Source of the DNA: Bacteroidota bacterium
Lineage (GTDB): Bacteria > Bacteroidota > Bacteroidia > Flavobacteriales > Flavobacteriaceae
Direction: 5' to 3'
DNA: 64,000 bases
Assembly (NCBI GenBank): GCA_023390775.1
Contig: JAEWCF010000058.1
Span: 1-64,000, forward strand
Shown: one piece after another, positions 34,009-45,332 of the stretch
Layout of the letters: each line of letters opens with the position of its first letter
Numbering within the stretch: position 1 is the first letter of the stretch
The notes under the pieces: generated by a model
What the model was told of the DNA's origin: nothing
Databases searched by the model: none
The model's input: the letters and a program-made list of their open reading frames with translations, nothing else
Translations under genes and position numbers: made by a program

Positions 34009-35305
34009 AAAGCTCCAACGCCTTCTTCGGATTATTGTCCATCAACAATTCGCCCGGATTCTCGAGGCCTTCCTTGACGGCGACCAAAAACCCGACCGAC
34101 TCGCGTCCGTCGATGATGCGGTGGTCATAGGAAAGCGCCACGTACATCATGGGGTGGATCTCAACCTGGCCATTGACGGCGATGGGGCGCTCGATGATGT
34201 TGTGCATGCCCAGGATTCCCGATTGCGGCGGGTTGATGATCGGAGTCGAAAGCATCGAACCGAACACGCCTCCATTGGAAATGGTAAAGGTTCCGCCGGT
34301 CATATCGTCCACGGTGATCTGGCCGTCGCGGGCCTTGATCGCGAGGCGCTTGATTTCGGCCTCGATGCCCCGGAACGAAAGGTTCTCGGCATTGCGTACA
34401 ACGGGAACCATAAGCCCTTTCGGGCCTGATACCGCAACCGAAATATCACAGAAATCATAGCTTACTTTTTCCTGCCCGTCGATCATGGAGTTGACATCCG
34501 GGTAAAGTTGCAACGCGCGGGTCACGGCCTTGGTAAAGAAGGACATGTAGCCCAGCGACAATCCGCCGTGTTTGGCCTTGAACGCGTCCTTGTACTCGTT
34601 ACGGATCTTGTTGATCGGGGTCATGTTGACCTCGTTGAAAGTGGTGAGCATCGCGGTCTCGTTCTTCGCGGCCACAAGCCTTTCGGCGACTTTGCGGCGA
34701 AGCATCGAGAGTTTGGTGCGCGATTCGCCTCGGCTTCCTCCGGTTGGCGTACCCATGGATACTTTGGCGTTCATGGCATCCTCACGAGTGATGCGGCCGC
34801 CTTTGCCGGTTCCGGAAATATCCGACGGCTGTATGTTTTTTTCTTCGAGGATTTTGCGTGCCGCGGGAGACGGTGTCCCGGCTGCGTAGCTTTGCCCCCC
34901 AGCCCCCGAAGGGGGTGCAGCTGCAGCCGGTTTTGATTCGGCTTTTACTTCCTCTTTTCTTGTATTTTCTCCCCCTTTGGGGGCTGGGGGGCCATCCTCT
35001 TCGTTGGGAGACTCGGTTTTTTCCTCGGCTTTCGCTTCGGGTTTGGACTCGCCGCCCGCCGGTTTTGCTGCATCGGTATCGATGAGGCACACCACCGCGC
35101 CCACGGCAACCGCGTCGCCTTCCTCGGCTTTGAGGGTGATGATGCCGCTGGCCTCTGCGGGAAGTTCGAGCGTGGCCTTGTCCGAATCGACCTCGGCGAT
35201 GGCCTGGTCCTTCTCGACGTAGTCGCCGTCCTTGACAAGCCAGGTTGCGATTTCGACTTCTTTTATGGATTCCCCCGGTGAGGGAACTTTCATCTCTAGT
35301 ATCAT
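34007..35305 (-). CDS. sucB: 2-oxoglutarate dehydrogenase E2, dihydrolipoyl succinyltransferase
   Basis: Transfers succinyl from E1 to coenzyme A in the TCA cycle; the core of a cytosolic multienzyme complex. The protein is 432 residues. The lipoyl domain has [11 protein letters not shown] with the lipoylated Lys at residue 43. A flexible linker spans about residues 75-145. The E1/E3-binding domain follows ([22 protein letters not shown]). The catalytic domain ends with [16 protein letters not shown], containing the active-site His and Asp. The linker is unusual: the DNA encoding it contains two inverted copies of a 22-bp palindromic repeat. E1 lies 115 bp upstream on the same strand. Confidence 0.96.
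   Translation of the reverse strand: MILEMKVPSPGESIKEVEIATWLVKDGDYVEKDQAIAEVDSDKATLELPAEASGIITLKAEEGDAVAVGAVVCLIDTDAAKPAGGESKPEAKAEEKTESPNEEDGPPAPKGGENTRKEEVKAESKPAAAAPPSGAGGQSYAAGTPSPAARKILEEKNIQPSDISGTGKGGRITREDAMNAKVSMGTPTGGSRGESRTKLSMLRRKVAERLVAAKNETAMLTTFNEVNMTPINKIRNEYKDAFKAKHGGLSLGYMSFFTKAVTRALQLYPDVNSMIDGQEKVSYDFCDISVAVSGPKGLMVPVVRNAENLSFRGIEAEIKRLAIKARDGQITVDDMTGGTFTISNGGVFGSMLSTPIINPPQSGILGMHNIIERPIAVNGQVEIHPMMYVALSYDHRIIDGRESVGFLVAVKEGLENPGELLMDNNPKKALEL
34894..34992. repeat. Paired inverted repeats inside the sucB linker
   Basis: GCCCCCCAGCCCCCGAAGGG plus GG (34894-34915) and the complement of the same with A for G at one position (34971-34992) form an inverted pair matching at 21 of 22 bases. 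Each also contains its own small palindrome CCCCC(G/A)AAGGGGG. They are in frame and encode the peptides APPSGAGG and GPPAPKGG on either side of about 18 charged residues. Confidence 0.85.
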
Positions 35306-35350
35306 GTTATGATAGTTTCTTGGTGTCCTGAATGTACAAACTTACGAAAA

Positions 35351-35420
35351 TCCCCTAGCCCTGACTGCAACGGCATCCTTTTGCGAAGCAAAAGATACAG
35401 TGAAAGGCAGGAAACAGCTC

Positions 35421-35423
<3 letters not shown>
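35351..35423 (-). repeat. Composite stem element on the sucA stop codon
   Basis: Read on the minus strand, it starts with the sucA stop TAG joined to GAGCTGTTTCC, then CACTGTATCTTTT, a small hairpin tip (CTTTTGC-GAA-GCAAAAG, 35378-35394), AAAGGATGCCG and GGGCTAGGGG. It is a second copy of the element on pyrH (8704-8803) but with a short tip. It lies between sucA and sucB. Confidence 0.7.
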
Positions 35424-38189
<2,766 letters not shown>

Positions 38190-38226
38190 TTCGAAGTATT
38201 GACCTTGGGTTGTTAAAATTGTCCGG

Positions 38227-38234
38227 CAAAAGTA
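38227..38234 (-). promoter_or_regulatory. Candidate -7 box of sucA
   Basis: TACTTTTG on the minus strand, 37 bp before the ATG. A TTG lies 14 bp upstream of it, shorter than the usual 17-23 bp, so this is a moderate match. Confidence 0.45.
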
Positions 38235-38308
38235 CAATAATTGCCACACAACCCTATTATTTTTAGATACTTTTATACATTTGGAAGCATCAGTAAAACC
38301 TATCAAAA

Positions 38309-38839
38309 ATGAAGTCTCCGCGTCTCTGTTTTTTGTTACTTGCAGCCCTGTTTTTTATCGTGGCCCAAAAGGCGCAGGCGCAGGAAAATTCCTCAAAAAA
38401 TAATTTCTGGGACAAGGTCCAGTTTGGAGGCGGTCTCGGGGCGAGTTTCGGAAGCGGATATACCGACGTCACCGTCGCACCCGGTGCAATCTACAACTTC
38501 AATAAGTATTTCGCGACCGGTCTCGGGCTGCAGTATACTTACATCGATGTCAAGGATCGGTACAACTCTTCCCTCTACGGCGGAAGCGTCATTGCCCTGT
38601 TCAACCCGATCGATGAAATCCAGATCTCGGCCGAACTCGAGCAGATGCGGGTCAACTCCGAATACGAACTCATCGACGGCGGTTCGGTCAGCGACGATTT
38701 CTGGAACACCGCCCTGTTCATGGGTGCCGGTTACCGGGCGGGCAACGTGACCATCGGGATGCGCTTCAACGTGTTGCACGACAACGATAAGCGGGTTTAT
38801 TCGGATGCGTTTATGCCGTTTATCAGGGTTTACTTTTAG
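38309..38839 (+). CDS. Outer-membrane beta-barrel protein beside sucA
   Basis: A 176-residue protein with a signal peptide (MKSPRLCFLLLAALFFIVAQKAQA). The mature part shows alternating strands (VQFGGGLGASFGSGYTDVTVAP, FATGLGLQYTYIDV, NVTIGMRFNVLHD) and ends with FIRVYF, the aromatic ending of an outer-membrane barrel. Homologues next to sucA in flavobacterial genomes are sometimes named alpha-ketoglutarate decarboxylase; nothing in the sequence supports enzymatic activity, and the name probably spread from the neighbour. Divergent from sucA. A heptad array starts on its TAG stop. Confidence 0.85.
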   Translation: MKSPRLCFLLLAALFFIVAQKAQAQENSSKNNFWDKVQFGGGLGASFGSGYTDVTVAPGAIYNFNKYFATGLGLQYTYIDVKDRYNSSLYGGSVIALFNPIDEIQISAELEQMRVNSEYELIDGGSVSDDFWNTALFMGAGYRAGNVTIGMRFNVLHDNDKRVYSDAFMPFIRVYF

Positions 38840-38871
38840 CTTTCAGCTATCAGCTGTCAGCTTTCAGCTTG
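38837..38871. repeat. Heptad array on the stop of the barrel protein gene
   Basis: Five heptads (TAGCTTT, CAGCTAT, CAGCTGT, CAGCTTT, CAGCTTG) run on from the stop codon TAG in register. It is the same word family as at 33407 and 49312. Confidence 0.8.
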
Positions 38872-38922
38872 TGTAGCTATCACTTCAGATTATGAATTCA
38901 AATCAACATTTAATTTTTGGTT

Positions 38923-39072
38923 ATGGAAACCATCGTCAATGATTTCAGCATCGGTTTGTTTTTATGGCAGACGTTTCTCATAATGATCCTGTTGGCGGTT
39001 GTAACTCTAATGTACAAATTGTACAAGTGGAGCAGGAGGTATTTGATCGACCGAAGACAAACTGATCACTGA
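38923..39072 (+). CDS. Small single-helix membrane protein
   Basis: A 49-residue protein in an otherwise empty stretch. Residues 10-30 form one hydrophobic helix (IGLFLWQTFLIMILLAVVTLM), followed by a basic cytosolic tail (YKLYKWSRRYLIDRR), so the N-terminus probably faces out. Short proteins with the same GLFLWQ phrase and basic end are familiar from flavobacterial genomes, and the phrase resembles the membrane part of ATP-synthase subunit b. Its last codons are made of a heptad array (39061-39095). Function unknown. Confidence 0.62.
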   Translation: METIVNDFSIGLFLWQTFLIMILLAVVTLMYKLYKWSRRYLIDRRQTDH

Positions 39073-39095
39073 TGGCTGATAGCTGACAGCTTTCC
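39061..39095. repeat. Heptad array at the end of the small membrane protein gene
   Basis: Five heptads (ACTGATC, ACTGATG, GCTGATA, GCTGACA, GCTTTCC) in register. The first supplies the last codons and part of the stop region of the small gene at 38923-39072. Confidence 0.75.
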
Positions 39096-39179
39096 TTCAC
39101 GAATTTTTGTGATTTGTTCAAAAAACCGCGATTGCCCCTGCAACGTATCTACGGTTACAAACCACAAAATCATTCAACG

Positions 39180-40706
39180 ATGAAGAATTTCAATCTCTTG
39201 CGAAATGCCGCGTTGTCGGTGTTTGCGATGCTTGCCGTTTCCTGTTCCGAGGAACCGATGGACCAGACTTCCGCTCCCTCCGAAGCAGCACGTCCCAAGG
39301 ACATGCCTGCAGTCATGTTTTATGCATTGTCCGATGACATGACACTCGACGGATTCTCCACCGCCAATCCAAGAAGCATGTTGAGTTCGGTAGTGATTTC
39401 CGGGCTCCAGGCGGGTGAAACATTGCTCGCCATCGATTTCAGGCCTGCCACCGGCCAGCTTTACGGGCTCGGAAGTTCGAGCCGTCTTTACGTCATCAAC
39501 CCCGATACGGGAATGGCGCACACACTTGGCGCAGGGCCCTTTACTCCCGCGCTTTCCGGAGCGCTTGCGGGGTTCGATTTCAACCCGACCGTAGACCGCA
39601 TCCGCGTGGTAACTTCAAGTGGCCAAAATCTCAGGCTGCATCCGGAAACCGGAGCGGTTGCGGTGGTCGACGGCAATGTTAACGGGGCATCGGGCGCGAT
39701 GATCGCCGGTTCGGCCTATACCGGAAACGTGGCGGGGTCTTCAACTACGACACTTTACAATATGGATTTGGCGGGCCGACTCTATAAACAGATGCCGCCC
39801 AACGACGGGACGCAGGTCTTTGTCGCGAATATCAATGCGCCTATCTCGGGTGAGGGCGGGTTTGACATTGCTCCCGAAACCGATTGGGCGCTCGCCATCT
39901 TTGGACAAGGCGATAATTCGGCGTTGTACTCGATTGACCTGATGACCGGAAAGGCGATGCGCATGGCCATCTATGACACCGGTGTCAAGTATACGGGCCT
40001 GGCGATCCAGACCCGCCCCGTTGCGTATGCCGTAAACACGTCCAACCAATTGGTGATCTTCAATCCGATGAACCCGTCGGTAACCGCTAGCAAACCCATC
40101 ACCGGGATGGCTGCGGGCGCTACCGTTTTGGGTATCGACTTCCGGCCGGCCAACGGGCAACTCTACGCACTGGTCAGCAATGGCCAGTTGTATGGTTTGA
40201 ACACGAGTTCGGGCGAGGCAATGCCGATCGGGATGCCGATATCGACCGGATTGACGGGGACGCATTTCGGGTTTGATTTCAACCCCGTCGTGGACCGGAT
40301 CAGGATTGTTAGCGACTTGGGCCAGAACCTGCGCGTCAATCCAAACGACGGAGTCGCCATCATGGACGGCATGCTGAACCCGGGCAGCCCGATGATCAAC
40401 GGCGCCGCCTATACCAACAGTTACTTCGGCACCACAGCGACATCGCTTTACGTATTAAACAACACGACTCTTTTTGCCCAAAATCCGCCCAATGCCGGCA
40501 CCCTGACCGCAATCGGGCCGCTGGGTATCACCGCCGAATCGTGGACCGGCTTCGACATCGGTGGCCGTTCAAACGGCGCCTTCGCTATTCTTTCCTCTGA
40601 AGGCATGAGCAAGGTCTACTCGATCAACACCATGAACGGCATGGCGACCTCCGCCGGAAATTTCCCGGGTCAGGTTACCGCGATGGCCGTCGGACCCGGT
40701 TTTTAA
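39180..40706 (+). CDS. DUF4394 lipoprotein, two domains
   Basis: A 508-residue exported protein. The N-terminus MKNFNLLRNAALSVFAMLAVSC is a lipoprotein signal with the acylated Cys near residue 22. The rest is two tandem DUF4394 domains of about 230 residues each. The repeated phrases show this directly: LLAIDFRPATGQLYGLGSSSRLYVINPDTG and VLGIDFRPANGQLYALVSNG, then GFDFNPTVDRIRVV and GFDFNPVVDRIRIV. The fold is probably a beta-propeller. Function unknown. The ATG at 39180 gives the lipobox at a normal distance. A terminator follows at 40729. Confidence 0.9.
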   Translation: MKNFNLLRNAALSVFAMLAVSCSEEPMDQTSAPSEAARPKDMPAVMFYALSDDMTLDGFSTANPRSMLSSVVISGLQAGETLLAIDFRPATGQLYGLGSSSRLYVINPDTGMAHTLGAGPFTPALSGALAGFDFNPTVDRIRVVTSSGQNLRLHPETGAVAVVDGNVNGASGAMIAGSAYTGNVAGSSTTTLYNMDLAGRLYKQMPPNDGTQVFVANINAPISGEGGFDIAPETDWALAIFGQGDNSALYSIDLMTGKAMRMAIYDTGVKYTGLAIQTRPVAYAVNTSNQLVIFNPMNPSVTASKPITGMAAGATVLGIDFRPANGQLYALVSNGQLYGLNTSSGEAMPIGMPISTGLTGTHFGFDFNPVVDRIRIVSDLGQNLRVNPNDGVAIMDGMLNPGSPMINGAAYTNSYFGTTATSLYVLNNTTLFAQNPPNAGTLTAIGPLGITAESWTGFDIGGRSNGAFAILSSEGMSKVYSINTMNGMATSAGNFPGQVTAMAVGPGF

Positions 40707-40728
40707 TGATTACCTGTTAAAAGAAAGG

Positions 40729-40756
40729 CGCATCGGGAAACCGGTGCGTTTTTTTT
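40729..40756 (+). terminator. Terminator after the DUF4394 gene
   Basis: CGCATCGG-GAAA-CCGGTGCG (40729-40748, one G-T pair) is followed by eight T residues. It ends where the convergent gene at 40756 stops. Confidence 0.88.
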
Positions 40757-41106
40757 TAGTATTTGTTCCTGAACCAGACCTTTTGCCACTCCCGTTTAAG
40801 GATCAGGAACGCAACTTCCTCGCTCAGGGCGACAAGATCGGATCCGTCGAGCTGTTTGACCTGTTGTTCGCTGACGTCGATGATGTAGAGAAGGTTCAGG
40901 TATTCGGCAAACTTGTGCGAGATGAGCCTGTAGACTTTTTCGTGAAGCTGTACCTTGAGCTCTTCGGGCCGCGTGCTCTTTGGAAAATCGACGGGTTCGT
41001 TGGCCAGGTTGAAATCCTTGTTGATCTGCTCGATAAGTTTCAGGTAAAGGTTCTCGGATTTGGCTTCGGCCAGCAGGTGGTCGGTGGTTTTGGGGGCGCT
41101 GAACAT
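40756..41106 (-). CDS. Conserved hypothetical protein next to polyprenyl synthetase
   Basis: A 116-residue soluble, helix-rich and charged protein. Recognisable stretches are LAEAKSENLYLKLIEQINKDF at the N-terminus and LHEKVYRLISHKFAEYLNLLYIIDVSE in the middle. I do not recognise a family. It begins 9 bp after the stop of the polyprenyl synthetase gene and is surely co-transcribed with it. A supporting role in isoprenoid metabolism could be guessed from position only. Confidence 0.78.
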   Translation of the reverse strand: MFSAPKTTDHLLAEAKSENLYLKLIEQINKDFNLANEPVDFPKSTRPEELKVQLHEKVYRLISHKFAEYLNLLYIIDVSEQQVKQLDGSDLVALSEEVAFLILKREWQKVWFRNKY

Positions 41107-41115
41107 ATTGTGATA

Positions 41116-42087
41116 TTAGGCCTTGCGCATCATCATGCTTTCGCCGAAAGTGCGCAGGGCGTTGGCTGCATCGGCCGGGATATCCATTTTCCCGATACAA
41201 CTGAATGCCTTATTTGTAAACGTGACGATTGCTTCCTCGGCGGCTTTGTCGGCACCCGTTTGGGCAAAGAGCGAAGTAACCGAATTAATTTTATCCCGGC
41301 CGCCTTCGAGCGTTGAAAAATGGTTTTCAAGCGCGGATCTTTGATCGGCGGACGCAAGTTCCATCGCCTTGATGTAGAGAAACGTCTTTTTGTTCTCAAG
41401 AATATCGCCGCCCACCTGTTTCCCGAAGGTTTCCGGATCGCCGAAGGCATCGAGCAGGTCGTCCTGGATCTGGAACGCCATGCCCAAATTCACCCCGAAA
41501 TCATAGATCGCATCGCAGTTTTGGCGCGAAGTCCCGGCCACGATCGCGCCCATTTTTAGAGCTGCACCTAAAAGTACCGCCGTTTTGCAACGGATCATTT
41601 CAAGGTAATCGGCTTCGGCAACATGGTCCCGTGCCCCGAAATCCACGTCGAGTTGCTGGCCTTCGCAAACCTCGATCGCCGTCTTGCTGAACAGTTTGGC
41701 GAGTGCGCAAAAAATCTCGGGTTCATAGGCTTCGAAGTGGCGATAGGCCAGGATCAGCATCGCATCGCCCGAAAGGATGGCGGTATTGGTGTCCCATTTA
41801 AGGTGGACCGTTTCGTGACCTCGCCGCAAGGGGGCCTGGTCCATGATGTCGTCGTGTACGAGCGAAAAATTGTGGAAGACCTCGACCGCGAGTGCCGCCG
41901 GAAGCGCTCGCTTTATTGTGGCTCCAAAAATTTCGGCTGAAATCAGGGTGAGCATCGGCCGGACACGCTTGCCGCCGATCTCCAAAATGTACCGGATGGG
42001 ATCATAGAGCTGGCTCGGCCCATCGGTGGGAATGCTTTCCCGAAGCGCGGTGAGGAAAGGTTCCTGATATCGCGAAAGTGCTTGCAT
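41116..42087 (-). CDS. Polyprenyl (isoprenoid) diphosphate synthase
   Basis: Condenses isopentenyl diphosphate onto an allylic primer to make a polyprenyl diphosphate. The protein is 323 residues. The two Asp-rich motifs are intact: LVHDDIMDQAPLRRG near residue 78 and QIQDDLLDAFGDPETFGKQ near residue 205. RYILEIGGKRVRPML near residue 32 is the conserved N-terminal signature. Residues before the first Asp motif suggest a chain longer than farnesyl, but the exact length cannot be read; a geranylgeranyl or octaprenyl-type function for menaquinone or carotenoid is possible. Operon with the 116-residue protein. Confidence 0.93.
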   Translation of the reverse strand: MQALSRYQEPFLTALRESIPTDGPSQLYDPIRYILEIGGKRVRPMLTLISAEIFGATIKRALPAALAVEVFHNFSLVHDDIMDQAPLRRGHETVHLKWDTNTAILSGDAMLILAYRHFEAYEPEIFCALAKLFSKTAIEVCEGQQLDVDFGARDHVAEADYLEMIRCKTAVLLGAALKMGAIVAGTSRQNCDAIYDFGVNLGMAFQIQDDLLDAFGDPETFGKQVGGDILENKKTFLYIKAMELASADQRSALENHFSTLEGGRDKINSVTSLFAQTGADKAAEEAIVTFTNKAFSCIGKMDIPADAANALRTFGESMMMRKA

Positions 42088-42168
42088 CGGCTAAATTTTG
42101 GCTAAAGTACGCGTTTGGGCGCGCAACCGCAAACCGTGAATAAACTGTTAAATAATTGTCAATACTAA

Positions 42169-42208
42169 GGAAACTATTTTAGTGTTTAAAGTTTCCGCAA
42201 TACTTTTG
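42169..42208 (+). promoter_or_regulatory. Candidate operator and -7 box of the efflux operon
   Basis: An inverted repeat GGAAACT (42169-42175) and AGTTTCC (42190-42196) with a 14-bp spacer lies directly before TACTTTTG (42201-42208), a good -7 box. It spans the place where the -33 element would be, so a protein bound here would block transcription. The first gene of the operon is a TetR-family regulator, so autoregulation is likely. Confidence 0.5.
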
Positions 42209-42226
42209 CGCGGTAAAATCGAGGAT

Positions 42227-42829
42227 ATGAAGGAGGATATTTTAAAGAAAGCGACCGAGATGTTTTTAAATCTCGGATTCAAGAGCGTGACAATGGACGA
42301 CATTGCGGCCGAAATGGGCATTTCAAAAAAGACGATCTACCAGCACTTCTCCAACAAGGACGAATTGGTAGAAGGGGTTGCGATGGACCTTTTTGCGATG
42401 ATCTCGTCGGGGATCGATTCCATTAGGCAAATGGCCCTCAACCCAATCGATGAGATTTTCGAGATCAAGAATTTCATGACGCGGCAACTCAAGAACGAGA
42501 ACGCGTCGCCCTTCCATCAGCTCAAGAAATACTTCCCGAAGATTTCCGAGACGCTGAAGTCCAACCAGTATTGCAAGATGGAAGATTGCGTCAAGGAGAA
42601 TCTGGGCCGCGGAATCGCACTGGGGCTGTACCGCCCGGAAATCGACATCGATTTCACCACGCGCATTTATTATGTGGGAGGTTCGGCGATCAAGGACGAA
42701 GACCTTTTCCCGCGCGAGAACTTCTCGATATCCGACCTGACCGAAAAATACCTGGAATACCACCTGCGGGCCATCGTAACGCCGAAAGGGCTGCAAATGC
42801 TTGAGAAACTAATCAACAATCCAATATAA
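42227..42829 (+). CDS. TetR/AcrR-family regulator
   Basis: A 200-residue DNA-binding repressor. The N-terminal helix-turn-helix is TMDDIAAEMGISKKTIYQHF (residues 24-43), in a typical TetR context. The C-terminal ligand domain is variable, as usual, and includes one Cys pair region (QYCKMEDCVKE). The ATG at 42227 is chosen as it is 18 bp after the -7 box and begins the first helix MKEDILKKATEMF. It lies 4 bp upstream of the TolC-like gene, so it is the first gene of the efflux operon and probably its repressor. Confidence 0.92.
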   Translation: MKEDILKKATEMFLNLGFKSVTMDDIAAEMGISKKTIYQHFSNKDELVEGVAMDLFAMISSGIDSIRQMALNPIDEIFEIKNFMTRQLKNENASPFHQLKKYFPKISETLKSNQYCKMEDCVKENLGRGIALGLYRPEIDIDFTTRIYYVGGSAIKDEDLFPRENFSISDLTEKYLEYHLRAIVTPKGLQMLEKLINNPI

Positions 42830-42833
42830 ATCA

Positions 42834-44180
42834 ATGAAACACCTTTTATTATTACTGGCGCTCGCGGCGGGACTTGCCTCAAACGCACAGGAGCAAACGG
42901 CCGCGAAGGCCTACAGTTTGAGCCTGCAGCAGGCCATTGACCATGCGCTGCAAAACAATTATTCGGCGGTGAATGCGTCGCGCGACATCGAGAAGGCCGA
43001 GCAGCGCAAATGGGAGACCACGGCGAGCGGGCTTCCGCAGATCAATGCGGGTGTGGACTACGTCGACAACTTCAGGCTGCAGCAATCGCTTGTCCCAGCC
43101 GAATTTTTTGGCGGCGCACCAGGCGAATTCATCCCGGTGGTCTTTGGCACCAAGCACAGCGTGAACGCCCGCGCGACACTTAGCCAGTTACTGTTCGACG
43201 GTTCCTATATCGTGGCACTGCAGGCATCCAAGACCTATCTGGAATACTATCGGAACCAAAAATTAAAAAGCAACAACGAGATCCGCGAGGCTGTGGTGAA
43301 CGCCTATGGAAATGTTTTGCTGGCCGAGGAAAGCATCGCGATCCTGGAACGCAACAAGGCCGTCCTGGACAAGACACTCTTTGATACGAACGAGACTTTC
43401 AAGAACGGTTTGATCGAAGAGGAAAACGTCGAGCAGTTGCAGATCACCCAGGCATCGGTGAACTCCAACCTCAACAATGCCCGAAGGTTGCGCAATATCT
43501 CATACGATTTTTTAAAGGTGGCGCTGGGAATCGACTTGAAGGATTCACTGGTGCTGACCGATAAATTGGCGGACCTCACAGCGAAGAACATGGACCTGGC
43601 GATCGCATCGGACACATTTGACGTGAGGAACAACATCGATTTCAAGCTGGGCCAAAACTTTGTCTCGCAGAGGACACTCGAGTGGAAACTGGAACGAAGC
43701 AAAGCCCTGCCGACTTTGGCCGCCAACCTCAACGTGGGCTACAACGCATTCTCAAATGACTTTACCTTTCTCGAAAAGGAACAGGACTGGTTTCACTATT
43801 CGAGCCTCGGCGTGAGCCTCAATGTGCCGATATTCAGCAGTTTCGGGAGGCGCGCCCGCACCCAGCAGGCCAAAATCTCGCTTGAACAGGCCAAGACGCA
43901 ACTTACCGAGGTGGAACAGAGGCTGAAGCTCCAATACCAAAATGCGCGAAGCAACTATGAGTTTAGCGTGGAGGAATTCGCGACGGCAAAAAGCAACCTC
44001 GACCTCGCCGAACGAATCGAACGCAAACAGCAGGTAAAATTTACCGAAGGCCTCTCCTCGAGTTTCGACTTTGCCGAAGCACAGCGGCAACTTTACGCGG
44101 CGCAGCAGAGCTACCTTCAATCCATGATCGACGTGGTGAATTCCCGCGCGGCACTTGAAAAAATCATTAACGCAAACTAA
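42834..44180 (+). CDS. TolC-like outer-membrane efflux protein
   Basis: A 448-residue outer-membrane factor, signal peptide MKHLLLLLALAAGLASNAQ. Two repeats of the OEP type (residues 28-230 and 245-445) with long helices (EQAKTQLTEVEQRLKLQYQNARSNYEF) are seen. It forms the exit duct of the tripartite pump with the two following genes. It is 4 bp after the TetR gene and 5 bp before the adaptor gene. Confidence 0.94.
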   Translation: MKHLLLLLALAAGLASNAQEQTAAKAYSLSLQQAIDHALQNNYSAVNASRDIEKAEQRKWETTASGLPQINAGVDYVDNFRLQQSLVPAEFFGGAPGEFIPVVFGTKHSVNARATLSQLLFDGSYIVALQASKTYLEYYRNQKLKSNNEIREAVVNAYGNVLLAEESIAILERNKAVLDKTLFDTNETFKNGLIEEENVEQLQITQASVNSNLNNARRLRNISYDFLKVALGIDLKDSLVLTDKLADLTAKNMDLAIASDTFDVRNNIDFKLGQNFVSQRTLEWKLERSKALPTLAANLNVGYNAFSNDFTFLEKEQDWFHYSSLGVSLNVPIFSSFGRRARTQQAKISLEQAKTQLTEVEQRLKLQYQNARSNYEFSVEEFATAKSNLDLAERIERKQQVKFTEGLSSSFDFAEAQRQLYAAQQSYLQSMIDVVNSRAALEKIINAN

Positions 44181-44185
44181 CAACC

Positions 44186-45322
44186 ATGAGAAAAATAATC
44201 ACCCTATTCCTTTTATCAGTCACGATTGCATCCTGCGGCGGTGACCAGCCCTCGGGCAAGACCGACAAGATCATCGCCACCAACGATCTCAATAAAATTA
44301 AGGCAAAGCGCGCCGAACTCCAGGCCGAAATCTCCAAGCTCGATGCTGCCATCGCCAGCCTGGATACCGTCCAGCAGGAGGCGCTCGTGAAGGTGTTGCC
44401 GGTTAGGGACACGGTTTTCGCGCACTATGTCGAAGTACAGGGCAATATCGACACCAAGGAGAACCTTATCATCTATCCGCAGTATTCGGGAGTGTTGACC
44501 ACGCTGAATGTCAAGGCCGGTGACCGCGTCCGCAAGGGGCAGGTCTTGGGCCGGATCGATGACGGCGGATTGAGCCAGCAGGTGCAGCAACTCGAGACGC
44601 AGCTCGCCCTGGCGAAAACCACCTACGAGCGCCAGAAGAGGTTGTGGGACCAGAAAATCGGCTCGGAGATCCAGTATCTGCAAGCGAAGACAACGATGGA
44701 AAGCCAGCAGAAGGCCGTTTCGCAGATCAAGGCGCAATTGGCTAAAACGGTCGTCACCGCGCCATTCAACGGCGTCATCGACCAGATCATCACCGAGCGC
44801 GGCCAGGTGGTCGCTCCCGGCCAAGGCTTGATGCGGATCGTCAATTTATCGGACATGTATGTATCGGCATCGGTTCCCGAGACCTACATCAACAAGGTAG
44901 AAAAAGGCTCCGCTGTTGCCGTCTCCATGCCGACCCTGGGCCGCGAGCTCACGGGCAAGATCCGCCAGGTGGGCAACTTCATCGACCCGGCCAACCGCAC
45001 GTTTGGCATCGAAGTAGCCGTTCCCAATCCCGATAACGTGCTTCGGCCCAACCAGGTCGCGAAATTAAAGATTGTCGACTACACCAATAAAGAGGCGCTC
45101 GTGGTTCCGTCCAACATCGTGCAACAGGACGGCCAGGGGAATACCTATGTCTTTGTCGCGACCGATGTCAAGGGCAAGACCGCGACCGCGAAGAAGGTCA
45201 TCGTCAAACGCGGACAGTCATCGGGCAACCAGACCGAGATCCTCAGCGGGCTTAGCGAAGGCGACATGGTCGTGACCGAAGGCGCATCGGCACTGAGCGA
45301 AGGCATGAAACTCAATTTCTAA
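44186..45322 (+). CDS. RND efflux periplasmic adaptor, lipoprotein
   Basis: A 378-residue membrane-fusion protein. The lipoprotein signal MRKIITLFLLSVTIASC has the acylated Cys at residue 17. A coiled-coil hairpin, unusually with an additional helix before the first barrel domain (KIKAKRAELQAEISKLDAAIASLDTVQ), is followed by the lipoyl-like halves (YSGVLTTLNVKAGDRVRKGQVLGRID and TVVTAPFNGVIDQIITERGQVVAPGQ), the beta-barrel and the membrane-proximal domain. It links the TolC-like protein to the RND pump. The gene is 10 bp before the pump gene. Confidence 0.94.
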   Translation: MRKIITLFLLSVTIASCGGDQPSGKTDKIIATNDLNKIKAKRAELQAEISKLDAAIASLDTVQQEALVKVLPVRDTVFAHYVEVQGNIDTKENLIIYPQYSGVLTTLNVKAGDRVRKGQVLGRIDDGGLSQQVQQLETQLALAKTTYERQKRLWDQKIGSEIQYLQAKTTMESQQKAVSQIKAQLAKTVVTAPFNGVIDQIITERGQVVAPGQGLMRIVNLSDMYVSASVPETYINKVEKGSAVAVSMPTLGRELTGKIRQVGNFIDPANRTFGIEVAVPNPDNVLRPNQVAKLKIVDYTNKEALVVPSNIVQQDGQGNTYVFVATDVKGKTATAKKVIVKRGQSSGNQTEILSGLSEGDMVVTEGASALSEGMKLNF

Positions 45323-45332
45323 TCACAACCAA

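Noticed and set aside
38309..38839. Alpha-ketoglutarate decarboxylase
   Set aside because: The protein is a short exported beta-barrel; the true enzyme is the neighbouring sucA product.
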